A stretch of 64,000 bases of DNA from Liriodendron chinense (taxonomy: Eukaryota > Streptophyta > Magnoliopsida > Magnoliales > Magnoliaceae). Both the position numbers and the translations under genes were made by a program. Shown here one piece after another: positions 55,487 to 64,000 of the stretch (positions within the stretch are counted from its first letter, which is position 1; every line of letters starts with the position of its first letter). The notes beneath the pieces were generated by a model. That model saw only the letters and a list, made by a program, of their open reading frames with translations, had not been told where the DNA came from and did no database searches. The stretch spans positions 434,001 to 498,000 of the forward strand of contig ML058477.1 in NCBI GenBank assembly GCA_003013855.2, read 5' to 3'.

Positions 55487-58255
55487 ATGCCACATTGGGC
55501 TCAGACTTATAATAACCGACTTGTAAGGGACGGAGTAATTGTTGAAGGGATTGATAGAGAGCCTCGTGCTAGGAAACGTCAAAATTTTTCTGAAATTACT
55601 AGAGAGATGGCTGAATATCAACCAAATCAAGGGGTTAATCAAAATCCAGCCCCAAACCTTACTGAATTGGATGAGAATGAAGTGGGGGATATACCTCAAC
55701 TTAGAACTTTACGTGACTATATACAACCAGCTAGGACGAGTACTCCCTCTTGCATAATTTTCCCTCACAATGTGGGAAATATTGATTTTAAACCGGGGTT
55801 GATCCAACTTCTTCCTAGATTCCATGGACTCGACTCTGAGAGTGCATATCTGCATATTAAGGAATTTGAAGAAGTCATTGCCATAATAAACTATGACAAT
55901 GTGACCAAGGATATAATAAAACTTAAATTGTTCCCTTTTTCCTTGAAAGATAAGGCCAAATCATGGCTACATTCCTTAAGGCCGAGGTCTATTGGGACAT
56001 GGGCTGAGATGACTAGGGAGTTTCTTAAAAAATTCTTCCCTACTCATCGAACCAATGCACTACAAAGGGCCATAATGAACTTCTCCCAAAAAGAAGAAGA
56101 AACCTTTTTCCAATGTTGGGTAAGGTATAATGAGCTATTAAACGCATGCCCACATCATGGCTATGAACGGTGGAGGTTGATTTGTTTCTTCTATGATGGA
56201 TTGAACTCAACCATGCGCCAATTTGTGGAGATGATGTGCAATGGGGAGTTCATGAACAAGGAAACGGAGGAAGCTTGGGATTATTTTGACATGTTGGCTG
56301 AAAATACACAATCATGGGATACATCTAAGCCAACAAGTTCAAAACAACCCCAAACCAAGGAAAAGGGAGAAATTTATGTTTTAGATGGGCAAGATGATCT
56401 AGGTTCTAGAGTGGCTAAACTCACACGAAAGGTCGAGGAGATGGAACTAAAGAAGGTAGATACAACCCAACAAAAGGGGGCTGTTGAAACTATTTGTGGT
56501 ATTTGTGCTTCCAATGTGCATCAAATGCCGGATTGTCCAACAATCTATGCGTTTCGAGAACTTTTATTTGAACAATCAAATGCCTTAAATAGTTATCAAC
56601 GACCTTTTAGTACTCCAAATTCAAACACGAACAATTCTAGTTGGAGAAACAACCCAAACTTCAATTGGGCGAATGGAAACACGGCTAATCAAAGTAATCC
56701 TCAAAGGGGGCCCCCAATGCAAATGGCCCCACCTCAAATGCCTATAAAGGATACTTTGAAAGCATTCATGGAAGGACAAGCTCAAATAAATCAATCCAAC
56801 CATACGATAATGCTTGAGCTTAAAAATTCGGTGGAGGAAATCAAGGCTCGCTTAAACGCAAGGGAAGGGATGCTTCCAGCCCAACCCATACCAAATCCAA
56901 AACCACAATGCGAAATAAGCGTGCCTAGTTCTTCTAACCAACATATGGAACATGCCAAGGCCATCACCACTCCTAGAAGTGGTAAAATCATTGAAAAATC
57001 TGATCCGGTGAAGGTTTCAACGCCTAATGATCCGGTATCTTCCAAAGAGGATGATGGACCTAGCACCGCCATGAATGAAAAAGAGCCATTGAAAGAATAT
57101 AGGCCCGTTGCTCCATTCCCCCAACGCTTGATTCCAGCCAAACCTCAAGATAAATATCAAGAATTTTTTGAGGTTTTCAAGCAAGTCAAAATCAACATCC
57201 CATTGTTGGATGCCATTAAACAAATACCGTCATATGCAAAATTTTTAAAAGACCTTTGCACGGTTAAAAGAAAAATACATGTGCAAAAGAAAGCATTTTT
57301 GATAGAGAAAGTGAGTGCCATTATCAACCACGAGATGCCCAAGAAATACAAAGATCTCGGTTGTCCGACAATATCATGTGTAATTGGAGATCACCGGGTG
57401 AAACATGCTTTACTTGATCTAGGGGCAAGTGTGAACTTAATTCCCTATTCGGTCTATGAACAATTGGGTTTAGGTGAATTAAAACCCACCAAAACCACAT
57501 TACAACTTGCTGACCGATCAATTCGTATTTCGAGAGGGGTGATTGAGGACGTGCTTGTCCAAGTTGACAAAGTTTACTACTCGGTGGACTTTATTGTCTT
57601 GGACACGAGACCCATGGTTAATATTGGCCCCCAAATTCCTGTCATACTTGGCCGCCCATTCCTAGCTACATCAAACGCTATCATAAATTGTAGGAGTGGA
57701 GTCATCCAAATGTCTTTTGGCAATATGACGATTGAGTTGAATGCTTTCAATATTAACAACCAACAAGAGGATGAGGATGAGGAGGTCCACGAAGTAAACA
57801 TGATCAATTCTATTGTGGAAAATGAGTCCCTCTCACCTTTTTACTACGGTCCCTTAAACGAAGAAGTGATTCACTCCCTTGATGAGAACGATGACATGAT
57901 AAGGGATATGGTCACACGTTTCGAGTCGGTATCGGCATATGACGTTAGCCGAGAGAAGGATGTGGAAACAATACCTTTTTGCGCTGAGAAATCAATTCAA
58001 ATTTCCACACCTTTGTGGATCATGCATACCGAACTCCACCAACCCTGGGATGATCCTTACTTGCAATATCAATGCCCAGGAAAATTGGAATGGAGACATA
58101 TTTTTTCTGATAAATATGATGATTTCTCCTCTTATACATGTGGTGAAAACATTAAGGAACCCGCTGGAATTCCTTTTTGGGATTTTGAGTGGCTCAGCTC
58201 CATTAATCACACACATGTTTATTGTAAAGCAGGATATTGGATGACGTTATTGTGA
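55487..58255 (+). CDS. gag-pro: Athila-3 gag-protease polyprotein, 922 codons, uninterrupted
   Basis: ATG at 55487 (MPHWAQTYNNRL), the equivalent of the decayed start in Athila-2. Residues about 70-270 are the Athila gag core (RTLRDYIQPARTSTPSC, FHGLDSESAYLHIKEFEEV, FFQCWVRYNELLNACPHHGY). Near 335-350 is the knuckle CGICASNVHQMPDC. Then comes a Pro/Asn-rich linker; residues about 620-745 are the protease (LLDLGASVNLIPYSVYEQL, ILGRPFLATSNA, FGNMTIELN). After about residue 755 the sequence leaves the Athila-2 polyprotein: an acidic, then Trp/His/Tyr-rich tail (TELHQPWDDPYLQYQCPG, FWDFEWLSSINHTHV) ends at TGA where RT should begin. It would make particles and process them, but relies on RT and integrase from another element. 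The tail is unrecognised. Confidence 0.93.
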   Translation: MPHWAQTYNNRLVRDGVIVEGIDREPRARKRQNFSEITREMAEYQPNQGVNQNPAPNLTELDENEVGDIPQLRTLRDYIQPARTSTPSCIIFPHNVGNIDFKPGLIQLLPRFHGLDSESAYLHIKEFEEVIAIINYDNVTKDIIKLKLFPFSLKDKAKSWLHSLRPRSIGTWAEMTREFLKKFFPTHRTNALQRAIMNFSQKEEETFFQCWVRYNELLNACPHHGYERWRLICFFYDGLNSTMRQFVEMMCNGEFMNKETEEAWDYFDMLAENTQSWDTSKPTSSKQPQTKEKGEIYVLDGQDDLGSRVAKLTRKVEEMELKKVDTTQQKGAVETICGICASNVHQMPDCPTIYAFRELLFEQSNALNSYQRPFSTPNSNTNNSSWRNNPNFNWANGNTANQSNPQRGPPMQMAPPQMPIKDTLKAFMEGQAQINQSNHTIMLELKNSVEEIKARLNAREGMLPAQPIPNPKPQCEISVPSSSNQHMEHAKAITTPRSGKIIEKSDPVKVSTPNDPVSSKEDDGPSTAMNEKEPLKEYRPVAPFPQRLIPAKPQDKYQEFFEVFKQVKINIPLLDAIKQIPSYAKFLKDLCTVKRKIHVQKKAFLIEKVSAIINHEMPKKYKDLGCPTISCVIGDHRVKHALLDLGASVNLIPYSVYEQLGLGELKPTKTTLQLADRSIRISRGVIEDVLVQVDKVYYSVDFIVLDTRPMVNIGPQIPVILGRPFLATSNAIINCRSGVIQMSFGNMTIELNAFNINNQQEDEDEEVHEVNMINSIVENESLSPFYYGPLNEEVIHSLDENDDMIRDMVTRFESVSAYDVSREKDVETIPFCAEKSIQISTPLWIMHTELHQPWDDPYLQYQCPGKLEWRHIFSDKYDDFSSYTCGENIKEPAGIPFWDFEWLSSINHTHVYCKAGYWMTLL

Positions 58256-59478
58256 AACCTTTTGATCCATCTAATGATTCTGCTTGACTTTATGCTTTTG
58301 GATGAGTTGTTGGGATTAACCTCCTAGTCTGACGGAGGATAATTTGCTAAGAACGCTTTCCCATTAGGATTTTTATTGATAGTTGATTTAGTTGTGAAGT
58401 AATCCATCTCCAAAAGCTAATCTTGCCATGAAATATATGCATCAGGTGATATTTCTCTTTCTCACTCTCCTTTGTTTTATGTCATTGCTCTCATGTCATG
58501 CATATTGCATATCTTATTACATTGAGGACAATGCAAAGTTTTGGTTGGGGGGTGAGATTCCTCAGAAGATGAATCTGCTAGCTTTTGTGACATTTCGAGC
58601 AAAGATGTAGAAATTTTTCGATTTTTCAAAAATTCGAAACTCTTTTGGAAAACTTTGATTCTATGCATTCGAGATAGCACGGGTATAAGAAGATGAGACA
58701 TGAAGTGAGGGATGTTGCAAGCTTTGAACTTCTCTTAATATAATGGTTTTATATGTGAATTCACCTATTTTATGACTGATAGAAAATTTGAACACCTTTT
58801 TCACCTAGTTCACATTACACGATTTTCATGATTTAAAAGGATTATGTGATTTATGGATTAGCTAGACTCTGATTTGAGGTATTGAGAAACCAAGCCGGGG
58901 TACTTTGTCCATCCTTGTCCATGGGAAAATAAGGAAAGATATGGATTTCTAAAAATCCTATCTAATGTAAAAGAAAAAGGAAAAGGAAGGATGAAATTGG
59001 GAATGATGGGAAAATGGTGGAAATTCCGATTAGGGCTACCTAATACCAACCGGGGGATGGTCTACCCGTAACCAAAGCCGGAAATAGGGACGTAGTGTGA
59101 AAGTCGTCAGAAGGACGGTAAGGCAAATTCCTGTCATAGGCTTGTTGTTACTCTATACACCTTGAGATCGGTAGTTTAGTTGATTTATGAAGAAAATAAT
59201 CCCGGAAACTCATGAGATGAACCTTCACTATGCACACTAGGTTGAATTTGTTCAAGTTCCTCTATTTATCAATTAATCAGTGGGAATTTCATATAAACAC
59301 TTATTATGCTCTGAGAGTTTAAGGTTTCAACCTCTATCACCTAATTTCTCTGATTTTTAAGTTTGTGTGTCTTGGAATGTATAGAAGAATAGCTTCTGAA
59401 AGAAAGTTGGGTTTTGAAGAATGAAACTTGTTTCATGCATGTTTTGCTCGGGACTAGCAAAAGGCTGGTTGGGGGGTG
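58256..59478 (+). other. Athila-3 3' noncoding region and polypurine tract
   Basis: Aligns along most of its length with 37499-38635: CTCCTAGTCTGACGGAGG, CATTGAGGACAATGCAAAG, ACATTTCGAGCAAAGATGTA, CACATTACACGATTTTCATG. It ends GCTGGTTGGGGGGTG before the LTR. No supported ORF. It is retained although RT, RNase H and integrase are lost. Confidence 0.8.
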
Positions 59479-61068
59479 TGTTGAGCTCATAATTGTGCAT
59501 ATTCTAACCCCAATTCATCACTCATTATGCATGATATACATGTTTAAAGGACTAATCTAATGCATAAATTGTGATTGTAGGAACAAGATGGAGATGTCAC
59601 CAATTGAAGGCTAAATGTAGATCCTTACAAGCATTGAAGACCATAGGATGAAGGTTGAAGAAAGACCAAAGAAAGGCAAGGCAAGGAGAGAAGAGAAAAG
59701 AAGAAAGAAAGAAAGAAATAAAGAAGAAAAGAAGCTAGACCGGTCGGCTGACCGGTCAGCCAAAGAAGCTTGACCGGTCGGCCGCCCCTTTGATGCACAC
59801 TAGAGGATGGATAGCTTGGTCCTACCGGTCATGACCGGTCGGCCACGTTGCTGGACCAATGTATAAGTCAGTCCGACCGGTCATGACCGGTCGGCTGTGC
59901 TCCCTGGACTGTTGCAAGTGAAGTCCGACCAGTCATGACCGGTCGGCCAAGTGCAAATAGGCTGTTTCTATTATTGGATTTCCGGAATTCTCTGTGCAAT
60001 TGCGTAAGTTTACGCAATTTCTGGAACTCTCTTGCGTATTGGACTCCTCCAAGCTATAAAAGGGTGTCTTCTCTTCATACCAAAGGAGGCTAGGACGTGG
60101 GGATTGCTCAGGAGACGGATTCTACTTCGGATTTCTAGTTTTCTTCCTGTTTTAGTAGTTTTTCATGTTTTTAGAGGCTTCTAGTTCAAGGATGTTAGAG
60201 ATGAACTAAAACCTCTTAGCTAGGGCTAAGAGGTGAAGCTTTTGATTCGTTTTTTATGGATTGATGCAACCTAGGTTTCCTTTTATGTTTTAATTGATGA
60301 ATTTTAGTTCAATATGAGTTTGAATCAGGTATTAAGTTGGTTTTACTTTGATCTTTTGATGACTCCGGGCTCATGTGATTCTTAGTGATTCTAAGCTTAG
60401 TATCTTAGCTTTTGAGCATTGTTTATGCTTGTGTAATGCATTGATCTACCATCGACTCCGGGCATGGTAGACGCTTTGATTGCCTTGTATGCAATGGCCT
60501 GATTTTCATGTGGGAACTCATTCAACTAAAGTTCTTATCTTTTGTATATAATCTGGAATAATTGTTTATTGATTGATTTTGATTTAATTAGAGTTTTAAT
60601 CATGATTTGTAATCAGGTCTAGTGATAGGATTTGGTGAAAACTATGGTTGTGAATCTCAACTAGATTGGAAAGAGGTTTGGCCTATACAATTGAGTGTGC
60701 CCAAGGCCTGAGCATGGTTGTGGGAATCAAATCAGTTAAAAAGCACTTGTTTTGGATAATTGTTGATTGAACCGCTCTATATTCCAATCGGATAGAGATA
60801 GGAATTCGATTCCGATTGAGTTATGAGAGACCTAGTTGTGTTGATGCATTGAAACCTATCAAAAGTGGATCCTTGGCGCTCTAGTGCCTTTTTAGATTGA
60901 AATTACCTTAACAATTCACTGTTTTCCAGCTTTAGTTCTTAATAGGATCTTAATTACTAGTTGTTTTAGTTAAATCCCAAGAATACCCATACATAAATCT
61001 CTGTGGGAACGATACTCAGTCTTTCCGAATTATTACTACTTCGCAACCCTACACTTGGGGAGTGAACA
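59479..61068 (+). repeat. Athila-3 3' LTR (1590 bp)
   Basis: Near-copy of the 5' LTR. Seven exact GACCGGTC words were seen (59738, 59750, 59772, 59833, 59875, 59885, 59937) plus TACCGGTC and GACCAGTC variants. It lacks one 10-bp step of the pair at 53555/53565. TATA at 60055-60061. Ends GGGGAGTGAACA, then TSD GCAAC. Confidence 0.95.
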
Positions 61069-63687
61069 GCAACCACTATTTAAGTACCATCTAGGGGTAT
61101 TCCCAGCTTTTAGGGCAGTATGAATGACCAAACACTTGTTCTTAACTACCCATTTAGTTGTTGTCCTTTTATGAGGGGTATTCTTATGGTGAGATTCTCT
61201 AGTTTTCTTGGGAGAATCAGATTTTCCTTTTTCACGCAAGAGAAGAGCAGTTTTCAAATTCAGCATTTTAACTTGCTCCAACAGTTCATCCATCCTCTTG
61301 TCCTTCCTAAGAAGATTAGGATAATTCTTTCGAATGTTTCCTCTTTTTGGTGAAGTATGCATGGGAGGATTCTAATTAGCTTGCACATTTTTCCCGATCG
61401 GTACAAATTTACCTTTCAAGTTTCTGACCGGATTTTTGAACACCATGGATTCAAACTTTAGGTGGCCAATGTCTCCACAAGCATGGAAAACAGGAGATGC
61501 TTTGGTTTTACTCCCCGATGCACTATGATCTTTTCTTACCATTGGATGGACTAAGGTATTTTTTGAAGTGTGACTGTGATAGCCCAAACTAGGGCTGAAA
61601 GTCGGGCGGGTTGGGTCGGGTTGGTGCTGAACCCTAACCCAACCCAAGGTTCCTATACCTTAACCCTAACCCAACCCAACCCAACCTCGGGTTGGGAATT
61701 CTCAACCCAAGCCCAACCCAAGTGGGCTCGATCGGGTTGATCGGGTTGGTCGGGTTGATACATGCTAATATTTTCGTTATTACGTTAATCTATTATGTTT
61801 TAATACACGCCTTATTTTTGGTACCTATGAATTTATTAATTACATATGTACTTATTTATGTAAAGAACGTCACTTTTCCTAAACAAATAAGTTAAAATAC
61901 AAGTAAACATTATAAGTTTACTTCACTGAAGTATAATAAAAGTATAAGTAACTTGTATATAGATCGGGTTCGGGTTGGGTCGAGCAACCGGAGACCTCAA
62001 CCCAAGCCCGACCCAAACTTCATCGGGTTGATGTTTTCATAGCCCAAGCTCGAGATCGGGTTTTATACTTCTTGCCCAAGCCCAACCTAATGTCGGGTCG
62101 GTTACGGGTCGGTCAGATTGAACCCGCCCAACTTTCAGCCCTAGCCCAAACCTCTTCTGTCCATTGGTGATCTTACAACGCCTAGGAGTTTTTCAAGGTT
62201 TTTTTCTCCTTGGGCAAACTGTCTTCTAGAGTCAACGACTTGACACTTAAGACGATCAATTTCAGTGTTCGCCTCTTTGAGTTCTTTCTCAAGTCTAGCA
62301 TGCTTCTCTAGAGATTCACCACTTATGAGCTTTTTCTTTTCTTGTTCAAGCTCATCATTCTTCCTTTTCAGTTCTTCTAGATCTTGACCCATCTTTTGAT
62401 TCTCAATTTTCAATCCGTCAAGATTTTTTGTCAATTTGTCATTTTCAGCCTTCATTTAGCCCAACGTTTTAATGGTATTCATATTTTTAATGTATAGTTG
62501 GTTATATACCTCCTGAAGGCCTTCATCCTCATCCTCATCATCACTCAAGGAATCATTTTCAATATTAAAGGATTCGTGATCATCAATGTCTCCGGTGATC
62601 TTTGCAATGGGCTCAATTTGATGCACAATATCAATGATGGAGCCATTAAAATTTTGATTAAACCTTGTTCCTCATCACTTTGGTATATGTTTGATTCTGA
62701 TTCAGATTCTTCGGTATCATCCCATGTAGCCGCCATTGCCTTTTTCTTGGCCTTTTTATCGGTGCACTCGGATGCAATGTGACCAAATCCTCTACACTTG
62801 TAGCATTGAGGATCTTTTGACTTAAAAAATTTTCCTTTGTTGTTCTTAGAGTCAAAAGGTTTACCCTTCTGGTAGGGTTTCCTTCCAGAAGTATTTCCCC
62901 GAGTTTTGAAGAATTTTTTAGATTTCTTGGCCATAAGTGCCATTTCTTCTATGTCTGGTTCTTCCTCACTTCCACATTCAGAATCTTGTTTCTTGTGAGA
63001 AGATTTCAGGGCTGTACTTTTGGATTTGGAGGGAATTTTGAAATGTAGCTCATGAGTTTGAAGGGACCCTAGTAATTCTTCAACTTTCATGGTATCTAGG
63101 TCCCGACATTCTTCTATAGTGATAACTTTGTTAGAGAACCGTTCCGGTAGGGATCTCAGAATTTTCCTACACAGTCTATTCTCCGGAATAGGATCCCCCA
63201 AGCCCCACATTTCATTTGTGATCTTGTTTAATTTGGTATAGAAATCTGTAAATGTTTCATGCTCCTCCATAATAATGTTTTCAAATTGTGTAGTGAGGCG
63301 CTGAAGTTTCGAGCGTTTGACAACGCTTGTTCCTTCATGAGTAAGTTCAAGAATATCCCATGCCTGCTTACTGGTTGTGTAATTTTGAATCCGACCAAAT
63401 TCATCTTTAGATACTGAACAAAAAATGACATTCAGGCCTTCGGCATTATGAACACAATGAGCTTTATCATAATCGGTCCACATTGCCGTATCTCTTGGCC
63501 TGAGGACATCTGGTTCACCTTCCTTACATATAATGTCCATTAGGGGTTTATATCCAATATCAACCATGTCCCTAACGTCCGAATCAATAGATTCAAAAAA
63601 GATGCGCATCCGGGCTTTCTAATATGGGTAGTTTGACCCATCAAAGAAGGGAGGCTTAGTAACGGATGTAGAGTCCTCTCTAGACAT
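61069..63687 (-). pseudogene. gag: SIRE gag and start of protease (decayed, split by a MITE)
   Basis: ATG at 63687 (MSREDSTSVTKPPFFDGSNY); a TAG at 63619 replaces the Trp of YPYWKAR. Then the Copia gag core (DMVDIGYKPLMD, TTSKQAWDILELTHEGTSVV, LTTQFENIIMEEHETFTDFY), the CCHC knuckle CYKCRGFGHIASEC, a coiled coil (62455-62160), a second knuckle-like region (ACGDIGHLKFESM), and PRWYLNSGC at the protease active site, where Asn (codon 61078-61080) replaces the catalytic Asp. Further shifts near 62650 and 62460. The hAT-type MITE at 61590-62143 interrupts it, and Athila-3 follows directly at 61068. Confidence 0.88.
61590..62143. mobile_element. hAT-type MITE with 8-bp TSD GCCCAAAC
   Basis: 554 bp with terminal inverted repeats TAGGGCTGAAAGTCGGGCGG / CCCGCCCAACTTTCAGCCCTA and GCCCAAAC at both sides (61582-61589 and 62144-62151). 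Subterminal regions are rich in GGGTTGGG and GGTCGGGTT words and their complements; the centre is AT-rich. There is no transposase, so it is non-autonomous. It splits SIRE gag between the coiled coil and the second knuckle. Confidence 0.92.
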
Positions 63688-63744
63688 ATTTTCAAGTTCT
63701 CTTAAGATGTCACTTTGAGTTTTTAAACCTAAGCGGAGGAACCC

Positions 63745-63756
63745 GCTCTGATACCA
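63745..63756 (-). promoter_or_regulatory. SIRE primer binding site, tRNA-iMet type
   Basis: TGGTATCAGAGC on the minus strand, two bases from the LTR boundary at 63759. Confidence 0.88.
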
Positions 63757-63758
63757 AT

Positions 63759-64000
63759 TGAAATTGCTGTTTTACCGCTTGTAGAGATACTTAGAGATAT
63801 GCCTAATGTCCTAGAGGGGGGTGAATAGGACTTTTTGAATTTCCAATTACAATTAAAAACTAATCAAGTCAATCTTATCAACCAAGATTATCACAATAAC
63901 ATTCAAGGCAATTATATGATGAATTTGTAAGCAACGACTATCATAGGCATTTCATCAAACAGTTAGCATTCATGATTGACTAAACCATTCAACACATAAC
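63759..64000 (-). repeat. SIRE 5' LTR, 3' part (cut by window end)
   Basis: Matches 45452-45700 base for base except scattered differences (TGCTGTTTTACCGC versus TGCGGTTTTACCGC; TACTTAGAGATATGCC versus TAATCGGAGATATGCC). The rest lies beyond the window. Confidence 0.9.

Larger units (their letters stand above)
53264..61068 (+). mobile_element. Athila-3: gag-protease-only Athila element, TSD GCAAC
   Basis: 7805 bp with LTRs 53264-54862 and 59479-61068 (TGTTGAGCTC...GAACA) and perfect GCAAC duplications (53259-53263 and 61069-61073). PBS, leader, one long ORF, a 1.2-kb 3' noncoding region and a PPT are present; RT, RNase H and integrase are absent. The LTRs look very similar, differing mostly by small indels in the GACCGGTC array, so the insertion seems young. 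Confidence 0.95.
45452..64000 (-). mobile_element. SIRE (Maximus)-lineage Copia retrotransposon with insertions
   Basis: In element order: 5' LTR (from 63759, running off the window), tRNA-iMet PBS, gag with coiled coil and knuckles, protease, integrase, RT, RNase H (Copia order), envelope-like ORF, PPT and 3' LTR. The long LTR, the coiled-coil gag extension and the extra ORF after pol indicate SIRE. Interrupted by Athila-3 (53264-61068) and a hAT-type MITE (61590-62143). Confidence 0.88.

Overview
The window is plant nuclear DNA made almost entirely of transposable elements and satellites. I recognise no host gene, rRNA or tRNA gene. Evidence for a plant: degenerate TTTAGGG telomere-type satellite, LTR retrotransposons of the Athila, Tat/Ogre and SIRE (Maximus) lineages, a CACTA terminus, and hAT-like and Tourist-like MITEs. 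Two MITE-like segments rich in GTGGGCCCCAC and TGTGGTCCACTTGA resemble repeats I associate with magnoliid genomes; that placement is a weak inference.

Layout. 1-4270: a 140-bp telomere-like satellite, a Tourist-like MITE, a 169-bp tandem repeat, a long-TIR MITE and GTGGGCCCCAC-rich sequence. 4270-4723: a CACTA transposon end, inserted in the 3' noncoding region of Athila-1 (minus, 4724-11950, many stops and frameshifts). Athila-1 sits in the 3' part of a Tat-type element with an antisense, apparently intron-containing ORF and an LTR from 14452. That LTR carries a solo Athila LTR (14942-16434, TSD CATAA). 17.4-44.3 kb: an Ogre-like element (plus) with a tRNA-Arg-type PBS, gag, protease, RT, two RNase H domains and a core-deleted integrase. 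Three insertions with perfect 5-bp TSDs interrupt it: a 4.4-kb LTR-like block (CTTTG), the complete Athila-2 (TCTGG) and a solo Athila LTR (ACTGC). 44.3-64 kb: a SIRE/Copia element (minus) with gag, pol and an envelope-like ORF, whose 3' LTR is followed by a second PBS and gag start (tandem structure). It is interrupted at the protease active site by Athila-3 (TSD GCAAC) and in gag by a hAT-type MITE (8-bp TSD).

How it fits together. The nesting gives a relative insertion order: Tat, Ogre and SIRE are hosts; Athila copies, the 4.4-kb block, the CACTA element and the hAT MITE came later. Most coding regions are decayed. The exception is Athila-3, which has similar LTRs and one uninterrupted 922-codon gag-protease ORF but no RT, RNase H or integrase, so it could only move with enzymes supplied in trans.

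The most unusual signal is an 8-bp self-complementary motif, GACCGGTC, mostly in close pairs (10 or 12 bp apart), arrayed upstream of TATA boxes in Athila (Gypsy) LTRs, in the SIRE (Copia) LTR, and upstream of the SIRE envelope-like ORF. Its copy number differs between the two LTRs of single elements.
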